Counted from the stretch's first letter, positions 1 through 7,238 are shown. The stretch is 14,603 bases of DNA from CAYNFH01 sp964396385 (GCA_964396385.1 CAYNFH010000171.1:1-14603), one strand, 5' to 3'. Notes: generated by a model not told the origin, from the letters alone. Numbers and translations are program-made.

Positions 1-2
1 AA

Positions 3-263
3 GCCAACTCATCGCTCTCAGACTTCCGGTCCTTCGCCAACTACTGGCGGCAGCAACAGGGCGACTTCAAGCAGATCGACCGGACGGGCGAATCCTGGTA
101 CTCTGGCACCAATGGCACCCGGGTGACACTGACGTACACTGTGGCGGGAAGCCGGCGGCCGATGCAGGTTACGGTGGAGGTGGTGACGGAGGGGCCGCGC
201 CTTGCCGTGCAGGCGTGCAATGTGTCGCCTGCCGCAAAGGGCGGCTGGCACTTCGTGGGCTAA
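3..263 (+). CDS. 3' end of a protein of unknown function (partial)
   Basis: An open frame enters from the left edge and ends at TAA 261-263, giving the last 86 residues of a protein. The segment contains FRSFANYWRQQQGDFKQID and then alternating beta-like stretches (TRVTLTYTVAG, MQVTVEVVTEG). This would fit a small secreted or pilin-like beta domain, but I recognise no family. The stop lies three bases from the 3' end of the convergent tRNA-His gene, so the two transcription units nearly touch. Coding direction is supported by codon composition and by the long - strand alternative being interrupted by the tRNA; function is unknown. Confidence 0.55.
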   Translation, partial: ANSSLSDFRSFANYWRQQQGDFKQIDRTGESWYSGTNGTRVTLTYTVAGSRRPMQVTVEVVTEGPRLAVQACNVSPAAKGGWHFVG

Positions 264-266
264 AAG

Positions 267-341
267 GGCGGCCGATGGGATTCGAACCCACGACCTCCAG
301 GGCCACAACCTGGCACTCTAACCAACTGAGCTACGGCCGCC
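267..341 (-). tRNA. tRNA-His (GTG)
   Basis: On the - strand the sequence folds as a cloverleaf. It has an 8-bp acceptor stem (GGCGGCCG with CGGCCGCC) including the encoded extra G at position -1 typical of bacterial tRNA-His, a D arm with AGCTCAGTTGGTTAGAG, anticodon loop TTGTGGC with GTG, and T arm GTGGGTTCGAATCCCAT. The CCA tail is not encoded. It is the last of three co-oriented tRNA genes. Confidence 0.97.
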
Positions 342-350
342 GTATATAGG

Positions 351-423
351 CGCCCCCGGCAGGAATCGAACCTGCGGCTCGGAGTTTAGAAGACTCCTGC
401 TCTATCCACTGAGCTACGGAGGC
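351..423 (-). tRNA. tRNA-Arg (TCT)
   Basis: The - strand cloverleaf has acceptor GCCTCCG paired with CGGGGGC (one G-U pair), D arm AGCTCAGTGGATAGAGC, anticodon stem GGAGT/ACTCC around CTTCTAA (anticodon TCT, reads AGA/AGG), T arm GCAGGTTCGATTCCTGC and discriminator G. CCA is not encoded. It is separated from tRNA-His by 9 bp and from tRNA-Gly by 10 bp, consistent with one precursor transcript. Confidence 0.97.
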
Positions 424-433
424 AAGAGGGGAG

Positions 434-504
434 AGCGGGAGACGAGAATCGAACTCGCGTCACCTGCTTGGAAGGCAGGAGCTTTACCATTAAGCTACTC
501 CCGC
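434..504 (-). tRNA. tRNA-Gly (TCC)
   Basis: The - strand cloverleaf has acceptor GCGGGAG/CTCCCGC, D arm AGCTTAATGGTAAAGC, anticodon stem CCTGC/GCAGG around CTTCCAA (anticodon TCC), T arm GCGAGTTCGATTCTCGT and discriminator U. CCA is not encoded. It is the first gene of the Gly-Arg-His tRNA cluster, about 6 nt downstream of the predicted transcript start. Confidence 0.97.
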
Positions 505-516
505 TCGGCAGTGGCT

Positions 517-546
517 ATTATGGCCCTGCGCCGTTCGGGGTGTCAA
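517..546 (-). promoter_or_regulatory. sigma70-type promoter of the tRNA cluster
   Basis: On the - strand TTGACA (541-546) is followed after 18 bp by CATAAT (517-522), a full -35 match and a 5/6 -10 match. The predicted start falls near 510, just ahead of tRNA-Gly at 504, which fits a short 5' leader for tRNA processing. Confidence 0.75.
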
Positions 547-560
547 GGCGAGTTGCGGGC

Positions 561-640
561 TGGGTAAACGGGTAAATGAGTATATGGGTGTATGCCGGAT
601 TCAGGAAGGTAAACCCGTTTACCCATTTACCCATTTACAC
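561..640. repeat. Octamer tandem repeat with inverted arms and CCGGATTCAGG core (locus A)
   Basis: The left arm repeats a GGGTAAAC/GGGTAAAT-type octamer with decay and the right arm repeats TTTACCCA. Between them lies CCGGATTCAGG (595-605). The arms include a perfect 12-bp inverted repeat (561-572 with 614-625), so transcripts can form a long hairpin. The right arm contains the stop codon of the CPBP protease gene (635-637). In that position it could also end transcription of the upstream - strand operon, though no T-run follows. Confidence 0.8.
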
Positions 641-1423
641 GAGCCCCGTGTGCCGCACGTGGATTGCCAGCAGGTCTAGCGTCACGGACACCGCCCAGTG
701 CAGCCAGAAGCAGGGAAGAAAGGAGCGGCCCCGCACGGCCAGCCAGCCGAGGATGAGCCCCCCCGCGAAGGAGCTGTAGAACTCCGGCGTGGGTTTGCCC
801 CAGTGCATAATCCCAAACCCGACCGCCTGCAGCAGAATGGCCGCCGGGAAACCGATTCCCCGTCCGAGCCCAAACGTCAGGAAGCCCCGGTAGAAGAACT
901 CCCAGCAGAAGAAGTAGAAGCCGTAGGTCACCTCATACGCAATGAGTGTCTTCCAGGCGAACGCCGCCACCGGGAACAAAGGATAGTTGTTGTAGAAGTC
1001 CGGCTGTCGCGCCGCATACAGAAGCACCGGAAGCATCACCAGGTAGAAGAGGGCGGCATACTGCGACGCTGAGAGTCGCGACCACGTTTGGCGCCCGAGG
1101 CGGGCAGGGACGCCCGCAGCTACTCCATTGGGTGTTGGCGGAGCGAACCCGTACTCACTTAACGGCTCCCGATAGACTCCGAGGGCCAGCAGGCACGGCA
1201 GGAAGAGGATTCCCGTCATGTTGACGAGCAGGTACTCGTCCCAGGAGCGGGCGATCCGCGTCGTAGCGTTCCACCAGATGGAGTAGCCGGTTGCGTTGTA
1301 GCGCGTGAGGAAGCCGATAACGATCAGGCCGAGGAGGAAGACACCGGCGGCGCGAACGCGATTTTGCCGAGAAGGCCGGGATGCCGGAACGATTGCCGAA
1401 TCGCTCACTCCGGCGGCGTCCAT
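635..1423 (-). CDS. CPBP-family (Abi) intramembrane protease-like protein
   Basis: 262 residues with several hydrophobic segments: about 23-41, 61-83, 120-140, 156-180, 186-200 and 217-250. The C-terminal half carries the CPBP signature order: WEFFYRGF (motif 1), FGIMH (motif 2, FxxxH) and a C-terminal WLHWAVS segment. CPBP enzymes are membrane-embedded proteases or prenyl-processing-like proteins with a Glu/His active site. Here the usual EExxxR reads W-E-x-x-x-R, so the first Glu is replaced, a variant I recall from some CPBP subfamilies. The ATG at 1423 lies 19 nt inside the upstream amidohydrolase, implying translational coupling; a longer frame from 1684 only shadows that gene. The stop falls inside a tandem-repeat element. 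The substrate is unknown. Confidence 0.8.
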   Translation of the reverse strand: MDAAGVSDSAIVPASRPSRQNRVRAAGVFLLGLIVIGFLTRYNATGYSIWWNATTRIARSWDEYLLVNMTGILFLPCLLALGVYREPLSEYGFAPPTPNGVAAGVPARLGRQTWSRLSASQYAALFYLVMLPVLLYAARQPDFYNNYPLFPVAAFAWKTLIAYEVTYGFYFFCWEFFYRGFLTFGLGRGIGFPAAILLQAVGFGIMHWGKPTPEFYSSFAGGLILGWLAVRGRSFLPCFWLHWAVSVTLDLLAIHVRHTGLV

Positions 1424-2823
1424 TCCCGCATTTTCCGCGCTGCTTCGCCCACGGACCGGGCCAGTCCGGCCATGTCGAGATCTCGGAATCCGGTACGGTC
1501 GTCGTATAGCGGCTCGCCCGCGACCATCGTAAACAGCACGTCCCGCGCCCCGGAGGCGTAGACCAGCGCCTGGTACGGATCGTAACAGGGTAGGGCATGA
1601 AGCCCGTTCAGGTTCACTGCAATCAGGTCGGCCTCTTTGCCGGGCTCCAGAGATCCGATCTTCCCCTCCAGGCCCAGAGAGCACGCCCCGCCGATGGTCG
1701 CCATCTCCACCACATCCTTCGCGCAGAGCGCGTTTATGCGCCGCGACCGCGCACGCTGCGCCAGGACGGCGAAGCGCATCTCCTCGAATAGGTCCATCGT
1801 GTTGTTGCTGGCTACACTATCCGAGCCCAATCCCACGCGCACTGGGCGGGACTGGCTCCCCTGGAGTAACCTCAGCGCTACGATGCCGTTGCCGAGTTTG
1901 GCATTGGACTTCGGACAGTGCGCCCATGCCGCCCCTGTTCTAAGGATTATGTCCCGGTCTGTGGCCGCCATCTGTACCCCGTGGACGAGCAGTGTTTGCG
2001 GCCCCAGCGCTCCGAGCGATTCCAGATAGCGGACCACCGTGGTCTCGGGCGGCGTCTCCATCCACGTAATGCCCCGGGCGGTCAGCCTCTCCGCGATCTC
2101 GCCCGTCCCGCAGCGCACCAGCTCAGCCTCCGGCTGCGATTCCGCCGCGTGGATGCACACGGGCAGCTTCTCGGACCGCGCATACTCCGCCACCGCGCGG
2201 AGGGCGGCCGGGCGAACGGTGTAGGGAGAGTGAGGGGAAATCCCGACGCGGAGCCGCGTCCCCGTGGCCGACCAGCGGAGAGCGGCCACTTTGAGGGCCA
2301 GCTCGGAGACCACCGCCTCCACCGGCTCGGTCTCGTCGGTGGAAAACACCTCCTGGTACACGGTCCCGCGCAGCCCCAGCGCCTTTGCGCCCAGCAGGGC
2401 GGCGCCAGTCGGCGTGCAGTCGCCGATGGTCGTCACGCCACCGGCCACCGCCTCGGCGGCGCCCAGGGTGGCGGAGCCCACCCAGTCCTCTTCAGTGAGC
2501 GATTTGCTGCGAGCGGTAAGCTCCCGGATCCAGTCAAAGAACGGCAGGTCCTCCAGCAGCCCGCGCATGACGGTGTAGTCCAGGTGGGTGTGGACGTTGA
2601 CGAGCCCGGGAAGAAGGATGGCCTCACCGAAGTCCCGGTCCTCCTCATTGAGTGGTGCTGATGGGTTGGCCCTTCGGACCTCGACGATTCGGCCCTCCTC
2701 CACCACCACTTCACCGTCTTCGATGGGCGGGCCGGCAATGGGCAGTACCCATCGCGCCCGGAACCGCCGCGATCTTGTTCCTCCAGCTCCCCCAGTATTG
2801 GGGGCGGGCGGGCCTGGAGTCAC
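1405..2823 (-). CDS. Amidohydrolase-superfamily aminohydrolase (MtaD/SsnA/TRZ-ATZ-like deaminase)
   Basis: 472 residues. Metal-binding motifs appear in order: H78 and H80 (VNVHTHLD), H225 (CIHAAES), H281 (LVHGVQ), HCPKSN 302-307 and D335 (GLGSDSVASNN). This pattern is typical of cytosolic deaminases acting on adenosine-type or other nitrogen-ring substrates, such as methylthioadenosine/S-adenosylhomocysteine deaminase. The true substrate cannot be read from sequence. The start is GTG in a 4-bp GTGA overlap with the pseudopilin stop. The family domain seems to begin near residue 21 (FRARWVLPI), so about 18 N-terminal residues are extra, but no other in-frame start exists there. A 6-bp CCCCCA/TGGGGG hairpin (2789-2804) lies just inside the 5' end. 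Confidence 0.87.
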   Translation of the reverse strand: MTPGPPAPNTGGAGGTRSRRFRARWVLPIAGPPIEDGEVVVEEGRIVEVRRANPSAPLNEEDRDFGEAILLPGLVNVHTHLDYTVMRGLLEDLPFFDWIRELTARSKSLTEEDWVGSATLGAAEAVAGGVTTIGDCTPTGAALLGAKALGLRGTVYQEVFSTDETEPVEAVVSELALKVAALRWSATGTRLRVGISPHSPYTVRPAALRAVAEYARSEKLPVCIHAAESQPEAELVRCGTGEIAERLTARGITWMETPPETTVVRYLESLGALGPQTLLVHGVQMAATDRDIILRTGAAWAHCPKSNAKLGNGIVALRLLQGSQSRPVRVGLGSDSVASNNTMDLFEEMRFAVLAQRARSRRINALCAKDVVEMATIGGACSLGLEGKIGSLEPGKEADLIAVNLNGLHALPCYDPYQALVYASGARDVLFTMVAGEPLYDDRTGFRDLDMAGLARSVGEAARKMREWTPPE

Positions 2824-3461
2824 TGCACAGGGAGGGACCAGAGCCGCTCCATCTGCTGGCGGTTCAGGCTCTTGGTGTGGCCGTCGCCATGCAGACAGTT
2901 ATAGCGGGTGGTGTTGATGAGGAATCCACCATGCCACTTCCCGGCCGCGTCAAACAGCACGTTCAGCTCCGAGGCATTCCTGAACGTAGCGTCGCCGGCA
3001 TGGCGGAAGGAGATCTCTGTCCGGTAGTTGTAGCTCGTGCCGAACTTTTTGAAGCTGGTGGGATTGGCGTCGATGGGCACGCCGGTAAAGTCCTCTACGT
3101 CGTATCCGGTGTCGGACGGGCAGTGGAACAGCTCCTGGGACTTGATGTAGGGCTGCAGGACCTCATGCATGAACGGCATGAACGGGATCTGGGCCTGGAA
3201 GTCCGGATACTGCGACCAGATGACAGGCGTGTACTTGTCGGTCGGGTCGACGGCCCAGGGGTACAGGTCGTCGTAATCCTGGGTGTACATCCGGATGGCG
3301 AGACCGACCTGGCGCAGATTGGAGATGCAGGTGATCTCGCGCGCCTTACCTCGCGCGGCGGAGAAGACCGGGAACAGCAGGGCAGCCAGAACCGCAATGA
3401 TGGCAATAAAAGTCAGAAGCTCGATGAGCGTGAAGCCGAGTCCGACCCGAGCGCGTGGCAT
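2820..3461 (-). CDS. Type II/IV pilus-type pseudopilin with DUF1559-like C-terminus
   Basis: 213 residues. A short basic leader (MPRARVGLG) precedes FTLIELL, the class III prepilin cleavage and N-methylation site, and a hydrophobic helix to about residue 33. SNLRQVGLAIRMYTQDYDDLYPW and the C-terminal LHGDGHTKSL match the large pseudopilin family (H-X9-DG type) abundant in Armatimonadota, Planctomycetota and Verrucomicrobiota. It should be cut by a prepilin peptidase and assembled or anchored in the cell envelope. LLTF replaces the more usual LLVV after the Glu. An SD-like GAGGT lies 6 nt before the ATG and a good promoter lies about 40 bp upstream. It is the first gene of a unit with the amidohydrolase and CPBP protease. 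Confidence 0.9.
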   Translation of the reverse strand: MPRARVGLGFTLIELLTFIAIIAVLAALLFPVFSAARGKAREITCISNLRQVGLAIRMYTQDYDDLYPWAVDPTDKYTPVIWSQYPDFQAQIPFMPFMHEVLQPYIKSQELFHCPSDTGYDVEDFTGVPIDANPTSFKKFGTSYNYRTEISFRHAGDATFRNASELNVLFDAAGKWHGGFLINTTRYNCLHGDGHTKSLNRQQMERLWSLPVQ

Positions 3462-3498
3462 ATGTTGACCTCAGCCTTCCTACCGGGGAACCTGCGCG

Positions 3499-3527
3499 AT
3501 TCTACCACCTGCCCTCTTGGGCGTCAA
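3499..3527 (-). promoter_or_regulatory. sigma70-type promoter of the pseudopilin operon
   Basis: On the - strand TTGACG (3522-3527), a 17-bp spacer and TAGAAT (3499-3504) lie about 38 bp before the pseudopilin ATG. Each box is one mismatch from consensus. No other gene starts nearby, so it likely serves 3461 to 635. Confidence 0.75.
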
Positions 3528-3538
3528 CGGCGCGGAGA

Positions 3539-4336
3539 TCACTCCTCCAGCCGCCCATCGCGCATGCGAAAGACGTGGTCGGCGCCCTCGACCATCTCCG
3601 GATCGTGGGTCACCACAATCACTAACCCGCGGTCGCGGTAAGAGGTTAGCAGATCGATCACCACGTGCCCGTTCCGGTGGTCCAGCGACGCCGTCGGCTC
3701 GTCCGCGAATATGACATCCGGCCGGTTGATCATCGCCCGCGCCACGCAGACCCGCTGCCGCTCGCCGCCGGAGAGATGGTACGGAAACCGATCCGCCAGC
3801 GCGCCGATCTCCAGCGAATCGAGCAGTGTGTCGACCTCCCGGGATGCGTCGGCATCTCCCGCCGGTGCGGCGGCCAGCACGTTTTCGCGCGCCGTAAGGT
3901 AGTTGAGCAGGAACGGCTGCTGGAAAACAAACCCGAAACGCCTGCGCCGCAGGACCGTCAGTTCCCGCCCCGAGAGCCGGCTGTAGGGCGTGCCATCCAG
4001 CTCCACCTCGCCGCCCGTGGCGCGCTTCAGCCCGCTGAGCAGGTAGAGCAGGGAGGACTTCCCGGACCCCGAGGGACCCATCACGCCGATAAACCCGCGT
4101 TCCGGCGTCTCAAGCGAAACCCCTTCGACCGCATATGTGGTCCGGTCTCCATCGAAGTAGGCGAGGCTCACATCGCTTGCGTGTAGAAGGCAAGACCCTG
4201 GAGTCGTGAGTCGTGAGTCGTGAGTCGTGAGACCGGAATTTGGAGGGTGTTCAGGTGTTCGGGTGTTCAGGTGTTCAGGGCCGGATTCCGGAGACTCCCC
4301 TTCTCCCCTTCTCTCCCTCTCCCCCTCTATTTTCAT
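3539..4336 (-). CDS. ABC transporter ATP-binding protein, LolD/MacB-type
   Basis: 265 residues with a complete nucleotide-binding domain: Walker A GPSGSGKSS 87-95, Q-loop FQQP near 139, signature LSGGERQR 188-195, Walker B VIFADEP 208-214 and H-loop H244. The family (LolD, MacB, FtsE) pairs with FtsX-type permeases in lipoprotein, macrolide or peptide export or in mechanotransmission, and the partner permease is directly upstream. The ATG sits in a 4-bp ATGA overlap with the permease stop. The first ~50 residues are unlike the family: they are encoded by tandem-repeat element B (4200-4330) and include NTRTPEH and SRLTT repeats. The conserved domain starts near residue 52 (HASDVSLAY). Either the repeat-encoded tail is translated, or a later GTG at D55-V56 is used. 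Confidence 0.93.
   Translation of the reverse strand: MKIEGERERRGEGESPESGPEHLNTRTPEHPPNSGLTTHDSRLTTPGSCLLHASDVSLAYFDGDRTTYAVEGVSLETPERGFIGVMGPSGSGKSSLLYLLSGLKRATGGEVELDGTPYSRLSGRELTVLRRRRFGFVFQQPFLLNYLTARENVLAAAPAGDADASREVDTLLDSLEIGALADRFPYHLSGGERQRVCVARAMINRPDVIFADEPTASLDHRNGHVVIDLLTSYRDRGLVIVVTHDPEMVEGADHVFRMRDGRLEE
4200..4330. repeat. Composite tandem repeat (heptamer plus octamer arms) with CCGGATTCCGG core (locus B)
   Basis: The + strand reads four copies of GAGTCGT (7 bp), then ACCGGAATTTGGA, then GGTGTTCA-type octamers (four copies), then CCGGATTCCGG (4281-4291), then a pyrimidine arm of CTCCCCTT-like units. The whole element lies inside the 5' part of the ABC ATPase reading frame and keeps it open. 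The GTGTTCAG unit is the reverse complement of the CTGAACAC unit near pheT (locus H). Confidence 0.85.
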
Positions 4337-5535
4337 TGCCGGCGCTCAATGATACTCACCGGATCCAGGCGCAGAAGCCGGTGCCCGATGGCCGCCCACG
4401 CGAACAGCGCGATGGTGATGGGCAGCGGAAGCGTGTACCGGTAGGCCGCCAGGTCCACGGGATCCAGGAGCATACCGCGAGGGGTCATAACGAGCGCTTT
4501 GATACAGAAGAGAACCGCCAGCGTGAGCAAAGAGCCCATGGCCCAACCGATGCCGCAGAGCAGGGCCGTTTCCGCCAGCACGCGACCCAACAGCGTCCGC
4601 CGCAGATAGCCGATGGCGGACAGAATCGCGAATTCCGGCAGCCTCTGGGTGAAGTAGATGTTGGTGAGCATCCCGGTCAGGAAGGCGATGGCGAACACAA
4701 TGATCCCGATCACCACGCTCATGATCAGGTAGAGGCTGGCTAGCGCGTCACGCGTCTCCCGCACCAGGCTGCGGTAAGTCCAGACCCGCGCATGTGCTTT
4801 GTCCACTACACGATCCAGCGCCCGATCCAGCGCGCCCTGGCCGTCCGGCGTCTGCGCCATGACCACGCAGCCCAATGGGTTCACGGGAAAGTGGTTGCGG
4901 ATGAACGATTCGGAGCTTAATGCCAGCCAGACCGGCCCTTCAAAAGTGCCGACCAGCTTCATCGGAACGATGGCGTAGCTGTCCTCCGAGTTCGGCTCCA
5001 GCACCACGCTTCCCAGGTGTAGGTGGCGGTTGCGGGCGATCTCCGCGGAGAGCGCTACCTCGGGTTGGTCCTCCGCAGGCAGCCGGCCGCTCCTCATGAT
5101 GAGATGGCAGCGCTTGAGCGCAACGTCGCGCGCCTCCGGAGGCAAGCCGAAGACAACAAACGGCATCTTGCCGAAGATCGTCTTTACGACCGTGATGGCC
5201 GGTCGGGTGGGGTACATCTTTGCGGTGAGCGGCAGCGCGCGCACCTTCGCCAGAATAGTGCCGTCGATGGTGAGCGCATTCCGGGGGGTGATCACCGTAA
5301 AGTATCGGTGGTAGCCGTACATGGTGAGCACCGTGAGGTCGATACTGTCCACGAGGCTGACCACGCTCGCCACGAGAGCTACCGAGACGACGATGACGAA
5401 CGAGATCGGTAAGGTCCTGCCAAGGTTACGCCGAAAGTAGAGCCAGGGTGAGAGCGGGCTGCGGATGAGTGGGCCTCCGGGCGGAAGTATGGGAGTATGG
5501 GAGTACGGGAGTATGGGAGTCCGGATTCCGGCCAC
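4333..5535 (-). CDS. FtsX/MacB-like ABC transporter permease
   Basis: About 376-400 residues depending on start. The FtsX-like layout is clear: one membrane helix near the N-terminus (PISFVIVVSVALVASVV), a large extracytoplasmic domain, then three C-terminal helices (LIMSVVIGIIVFAIAFLTG; ETALLCGIGWAMGSLLTLAV; ITIALFAWAAIGHRLL). The loop LPEFAILSAIGYLRRTLL matches the coupling region facing the ATPase. It pairs with the ATPase encoded next, overlapping by ATGA. The start is uncertain: in-frame GTGs (5535, 5541) lie in repeat element C. The natural-looking protein start (IRSPLSPWLYFRRNLGRTL) follows GGAGG (5474-5478) by 7 nt and would use ATC at 5466. I give the nearest canonical codon. The transported substrate is unknown. 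Confidence 0.82.
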   Translation of the reverse strand: MAGIRTPILPYSHTPILPPGGPLIRSPLSPWLYFRRNLGRTLPISFVIVVSVALVASVVSLVDSIDLTVLTMYGYHRYFTVITPRNALTIDGTILAKVRALPLTAKMYPTRPAITVVKTIFGKMPFVVFGLPPEARDVALKRCHLIMRSGRLPAEDQPEVALSAEIARNRHLHLGSVVLEPNSEDSYAIVPMKLVGTFEGPVWLALSSESFIRNHFPVNPLGCVVMAQTPDGQGALDRALDRVVDKAHARVWTYRSLVRETRDALASLYLIMSVVIGIIVFAIAFLTGMLTNIYFTQRLPEFAILSAIGYLRRTLLGRVLAETALLCGIGWAMGSLLTLAVLFCIKALVMTPRGMLLDPVDLAAYRYTLPLPITIALFAWAAIGHRLLRLDPVSIIERRQ

Positions 5536-5570
5536 ACCCACACGCCCACACCCCCACACTCCCACACCAG
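5486..5570. repeat. Octamer tandem repeat with CCGGATTCCGG core (locus C)
   Basis: The left arm has four GTATGGGA-type octamers, then CCGGATTCCGG (5521-5531), then an arm of four to five CACACCCA-type octamers. The arms are partly complementary (GGGAGT with ACTCCC). The element fills the gap between the divergent permease and D-aminoacylase genes and overlaps the possible GTG starts of the permease. Confidence 0.85.
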
Positions 5571-5576
5571 AATCTG

Positions 5577-5588
5577 GCGTATTATACC
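5577..5588. promoter_or_regulatory. Symmetric -10 element, likely bidirectional promoter
   Basis: GCGTATTATACC holds TATAAT on the - strand (5581-5586) and TATTAT on the + strand (5580-5585). Neither direction has a good -35 box at 17 bp. It sits between divergent genes, so one site could start both transcripts: near 5574 leftward and 5592 rightward. Confidence 0.5.
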
Positions 5589-5627
5589 GGCGTGCGAGCG
5601 GGGCCGGTTCCCGCGGAGGGGCGCGAG

Positions 5628-7238
5628 TTGGAGCAGAAATACGAAATCGCAATTCGGGGCGGCACGGTGCTGGACGGGACCGGCGCCCCACCGAAACGAG
5701 CGGACCTGGGCATCGTGGATGACCGCATCGCCGCGGTGGGAGACCTTACGGAAGCTGAAGCCGCCCGGACTATTGATGTGACCGGTCTGCGCGTCGCGCC
5801 CGGATTCGTGGACATCCACACCCACTCCGACATCTCCGTCTGCTTCCACCCCCAGATGGAGAGCATCCTCTCTCAGGGAATCACGACTCAGGTAGTGGGA
5901 AACTGCTCCCTTTGTCTCGGCTTCGCCACCGATTCAGATCTGTTCGCATTTGAGAAGCGGTGGCTCGGCGTCCACGGAGCGCGCATCACCTGGGATAGCA
6001 TGGACGGTCACCTCCGCCACGTCGAGGAGCACGGGGTCGGGACGAACTACGTGATGCTGGCGGGGCAGGGGACGCTGCGCAAACGCGTGGTGGGCCTGGA
6101 GGAGCGGCGGCCCAGCTCAGATGAGATGGAGCGCATGGAAGCCCTGCTACACGAGGCGTTTGAAGCAGGCGCCTGGGGCATCTCCACGGGTCTGGAGTAC
6201 ACGCCCTCCAAGTACGCGGACGTAGAGGAGCTGGCCGCACTGAGCCGCGTGGCGGCCGAGCACGGCGGCTTTTACGCCAGCCACCTCCGGAATGAGGGTG
6301 ACCATCTGGTGGAGGCGGTAGCAGAGGCCCTGGAGATAGGGGAGCGCGCCACCATTCCCGTCCAGCTCTCCCACCACAAGGCCGAGGGCCTGCGCAATTG
6401 GGGCAAGGTCCGCGAGACGCTCGCCATGGTGGACGCCGCGCGCGCCCGCGGGCTGGACGTACAGCTTGACCAGTATCCCTACACCGCGTTCCAGACCAGC
6501 ATGGCGGTCCAGTTCCTCCCTCCATGGGCGAACGTGGGCGATAACGCCGAGGTCATTGCACGGCTTACAGACCGGGAGCAGCGCAAGCTGATCCTGCAGG
6601 ACATTCGTACCAACCACGCGGACTGGGACGAACTCGGGCCGGACTCGCCGTGGGACCGCGTGGAAATAGGGGTCTGCCGCAACGACCGCTCGCTTCAGGG
6701 CCTCACCATCGGCTCCATCGCGCGCGAGCGAGGTGTGAATCCTATCGAGCTGGTCCTGGACATCATCGTCGGCGAGAGTAACTTTGTAAGCGCCATCAAC
6801 TTCGCCATTGGCGAAGCGGACATAGAGACGGTAATGCGCTACCCGCTCACCATGATCGGCTCCGACGCCGTGGGCACGGCCCCGCGGGGCAAGCTGGCCG
6901 AGGACCGCGTCCACCCGCGCAGCTACGGCACCTTTCCGCGGGTGCTCTGCCGGTACGTGCGCGAGCGCTCCGTGATCTCGGAGGCCGATGCGATCCGCAA
7001 GATGACCGCCATGCCCGCGCAGAGGCTGGGCCTGCAGGAGCGCGGCCGGATCGCGCCCGGTATGTTCGCGGACATCGCGGTTTACAACCCGCGAACCGTT
7101 CAGGACAACGCGACTTTCGCCGACCCGCACAGGCTGTCGTCCGGAATCGAGCACGTTCTCGTGAACGGCCGCCTCGCCTGGACGGCAGACGCACTCACCG
7201 ACACCATGGCCGGGCGAGTGCTGCGGAAAGGGCGCTGA
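5628..7238 (+). CDS. N-acyl-D-amino-acid deacylase (D-aminoacylase)
   Basis: 536 residues from TTG 5628, chosen because GGAGGGG lies 6-8 nt before it and the protein then begins at the family's usual point (YEIAIRGGTVLDGTG). An alternative GTG at 5592 adds 12 residues and coincides with the predicted transcript start. Zinc-site motifs follow the family order: H64/H66 (VDIHTHSD), C93 (VGNCS), H219 (YASHLRNEGD), H249 (VQLSHHKA) and D413 (GSDAVG); HPRSYGTFPRVL at 429-440 is also characteristic. The enzyme hydrolyses N-acyl-D-amino acids to D-amino acid and carboxylate, probably in the cytoplasm since no signal peptide is seen. It is divergent from the ABC transporter, and its stop is 5 bp from the convergent operon's last stop. 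Specificity is not determinable here. Confidence 0.92.
   Translation: MEQKYEIAIRGGTVLDGTGAPPKRADLGIVDDRIAAVGDLTEAEAARTIDVTGLRVAPGFVDIHTHSDISVCFHPQMESILSQGITTQVVGNCSLCLGFATDSDLFAFEKRWLGVHGARITWDSMDGHLRHVEEHGVGTNYVMLAGQGTLRKRVVGLEERRPSSDEMERMEALLHEAFEAGAWGISTGLEYTPSKYADVEELAALSRVAAEHGGFYASHLRNEGDHLVEAVAEALEIGERATIPVQLSHHKAEGLRNWGKVRETLAMVDAARARGLDVQLDQYPYTAFQTSMAVQFLPPWANVGDNAEVIARLTDREQRKLILQDIRTNHADWDELGPDSPWDRVEIGVCRNDRSLQGLTIGSIARERGVNPIELVLDIIVGESNFVSAINFAIGEADIETVMRYPLTMIGSDAVGTAPRGKLAEDRVHPRSYGTFPRVLCRYVRERSVISEADAIRKMTAMPAQRLGLQERGRIAPGMFADIAVYNPRTVQDNATFADPHRLSSGIEHVLVNGRLAWTADALTDTMAGRVLRKGR

Noticed and set aside
561..640. Possible CRISPR array or replication-origin iterons
   Set aside because: Units are 8 bp, directly adjacent without spacers, and differ from the other loci; no cas, rep or dnaA gene nearby.
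1424..1684. N-terminal extension of the CPBP protein to 1684
   Set aside because: It lies wholly within the amidohydrolase gene and has shadow composition; the ATG at 1423 gives a natural membrane-protein start.
2789..2804. CCCCCA/TGGGGG hairpin as a terminator between pseudopilin and amidohydrolase
   Set aside because: It lies inside the amidohydrolase frame, the stem is only 6 bp and no T-run follows; the genes overlap and appear coupled.
2652..3641. A 329-codon open frame on the + strand
   Set aside because: It is antisense to the pseudopilin and the amidohydrolase 5' end, both with clear motifs; no recognisable domain.
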